This document shows positions 19,859 through 20,703 of a stretch of DNA of 20,703 bases, in pieces (the stretch's first letter is position 1; each line of letters begins with the position of its first letter). Made by a program: the position numbers and the translations under genes. The notes beneath the pieces were generated by a model. It had not been told where the DNA came from. It worked only from the letters and a program-made list of their open reading frames with translations, and ran no database searches. Source of the stretch: CAYXZR01 sp964470025. Lineage in GTDB: Bacteria; Patescibacteriota; Patescibacteriia; Buchananbacterales; UBA6539. Location of the stretch: assembly GCA_964470025.1 (NCBI GenBank), contig CAYXZR010000018.1:1-20703 (forward strand), in the 5' to 3' direction.

Positions 19859-20703
19859 CTAAGCATCAAGGGTCTTAGATCTCATTTCTTCGAGACTAAA
19901 TTTATCACTAAAGTCATTTTGAAGCTGTGTGGCATACTGCTGCGCAGCTTCTTTGTTTATAATGAGACTTGAGATGCTATCAGCGAGTTGCTGTGAATCC
20001 TTAGGCTTAACTAAGAGTCCATTTTCTTTATTTCTGAGTACTTCTGGAATACCGCCAACATTTGAAGCAATAGTAGGAATCCCTGCCTGGGCAGTTTCAA
20101 GTAATGCATAAGGAAAACCTTCTTTGACGGAAGGCATTACATAAAGATCAAATGCCTTTAGATACTGAGCAGCATTTTCCATAACACCTGCAAGTGTTAC
20201 ATGCTCCTCCAGAGAATGTTGTTTAATTTGAGCAGTAAGTTTTTCACGAAGCTCACCATCACCGATAATGGTGCAGTGAAACGAATATTGCTTAAGCATT
20301 GCCAGTGCATCAATAAGATAGGAAAGGCCTTTTGTTTCGTAAAAATTAGCAATAACGCCAATTAAAAATACATCCCCAGGAGTATTAAGTGATTTTCTTG
20401 CAGCCTCTTTATCTAAAAAGGTAATAGGTGCAATACCGTTGTGAATAGTGGTGAGTTGAGATGGTTTGCCAATGCTATTCTGTATTGCGCTTTCCATGTC
20501 ATAGTGAGAGACGCATATAAAAATATCTTTGTACGGTGCAGTTAACTGTTCGACAGTTTTATAAAGCATTTGTTTCCATGGAGAGATAGGTTCATGATAA
20601 GGAAAGCCGTGTACTGTATAGATAATTTTTGCAACACCTGCGTGACGAGCAGCAATTGAACCAACCGCTCCCACCTTGCTACTGTTAAGGTGCACGATGT
20701 CGG
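19859..20703 (-). CDS. Glycosyltransferase family 4 (GT-B), N-terminus beyond window
   Basis: The open frame reaches the right edge and continues: just upstream of a GTG at 20695 the frame reads Asp-Ile before VHLNSSKVG. DIVHLNSSKxG is a typical internal motif of GT4 transferases, so GTG is an internal Val and the true start lies outside. The visible part has the acceptor-side IIYTVHGFPYHEP, the domain linker region FLIGVIANFYETKGLSYLIDAL and IIGDGELREKL. The C-terminal nucleotide-sugar domain has the E-X7-E motif in KEGFPYALLETAQAGIPTIAS followed by NVGGIPEVL. It should be a cytoplasmic or membrane-associated enzyme that uses an activated sugar to build a surface glycan. It converges on the O-antigen ligase gene with 5 bases between stops and no clear terminator. 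Confidence 0.93.
   Translation of the reverse strand, partial: DIVHLNSSKVGAVGSIAARHAGVAKIIYTVHGFPYHEPISPWKQMLYKTVEQLTAPYKDIFICVSHYDMESAIQNSIGKPSQLTTIHNGIAPITFLDKEAARKSLNTPGDVFLIGVIANFYETKGLSYLIDALAMLKQYSFHCTIIGDGELREKLTAQIKQHSLEEHVTLAGVMENAAQYLKAFDLYVMPSVKEGFPYALLETAQAGIPTIASNVGGIPEVLRNKENGLLVKPKDSQQLADSISSLIINKEAAQQYATQLQNDFSDKFSLEEMRSKTLDA

Noticed and set aside
19854..19890. CTAAG/CTTAG hairpin near the convergent gene ends as a terminator
   Set aside because: The stem is only five base pairs, the loop is long and no T-run follows on either strand.
19859..20695. Complete glycosyltransferase gene starting at a GTG at 20695
   Set aside because: The frame continues to the window edge with Asp-Ile before VHLNSSK, a conserved internal motif, so the start is outside the window.

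Overview
The window looks like part of a small, AT-rich, gene-dense genome of the Candidate Phyla Radiation (Patescibacteria), most likely Parcubacteria-like. The support is indirect but consistent. There is a large surface protein with the N-terminal repeat style of Parcubacteria S-layer proteins, an ECF sigma factor coupled to a DUF5667 membrane protein, a lone PilT-type ATPase, an O-antigen-ligase/TPR protein, short intergenic gaps, and many genes without a Shine-Dalgarno sequence. No taxonomic marker such as rRNA is present, so this placement is inference.

Layout. Positions 1-2615 (minus strand) hold a compact operon: ccdA, then 6-phosphogluconolactonase, rpiB, rpe and the first 20 codons of a 2-hydroxyacid dehydrogenase that leaves the left edge. 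This is a non-oxidative/lower pentose phosphate cluster. Positions 2616-3509 hold a promoter and a methyltransferase-like gene (plus). Positions 3510-4917 hold three small membrane-protein genes (minus), each with a strong Shine-Dalgarno site, served by two promoters and two intrinsic terminators. Positions 4918-10922 (plus) form a run of nine tightly packed genes: rarA, NUDIX hydrolase, pilT-like ATPase, a conserved hypothetical, a lipoprotein, two membrane proteins and an HtrA/PDZ protein that appears catalytically dead. A 10-N gap interrupts the last gene but is explained by a 6-bp overlap of the flanking ends.

Positions 10933-13095 are the regulatory centre. A small HTH protein gene (minus) diverges from an ECF sigma factor gene and its overlapping DUF5667 partner. 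The space between them holds an inverted repeat, a third copy of its half-site over the sigma promoter, and a second ECF-like promoter. A long structured leader then precedes the 1193-residue surface protein (13096-16677), which ends at a strong terminator. Positions 16814-20703 hold cell-surface polysaccharide functions: a membrane TPR protein, an O-antigen ligase-like protein with a C-terminal TPR region, and a convergent family-4 glycosyltransferase that runs off the right edge.

Working model (inference): the right half is an envelope module. An ECF sigma factor and its membrane partner, a nearby HtrA-like PDZ protein, the S-layer protein and glycan-assembly proteins may be regulated together. 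No tRNA, rRNA, CRISPR array, insertion sequence or prophage was recognised.
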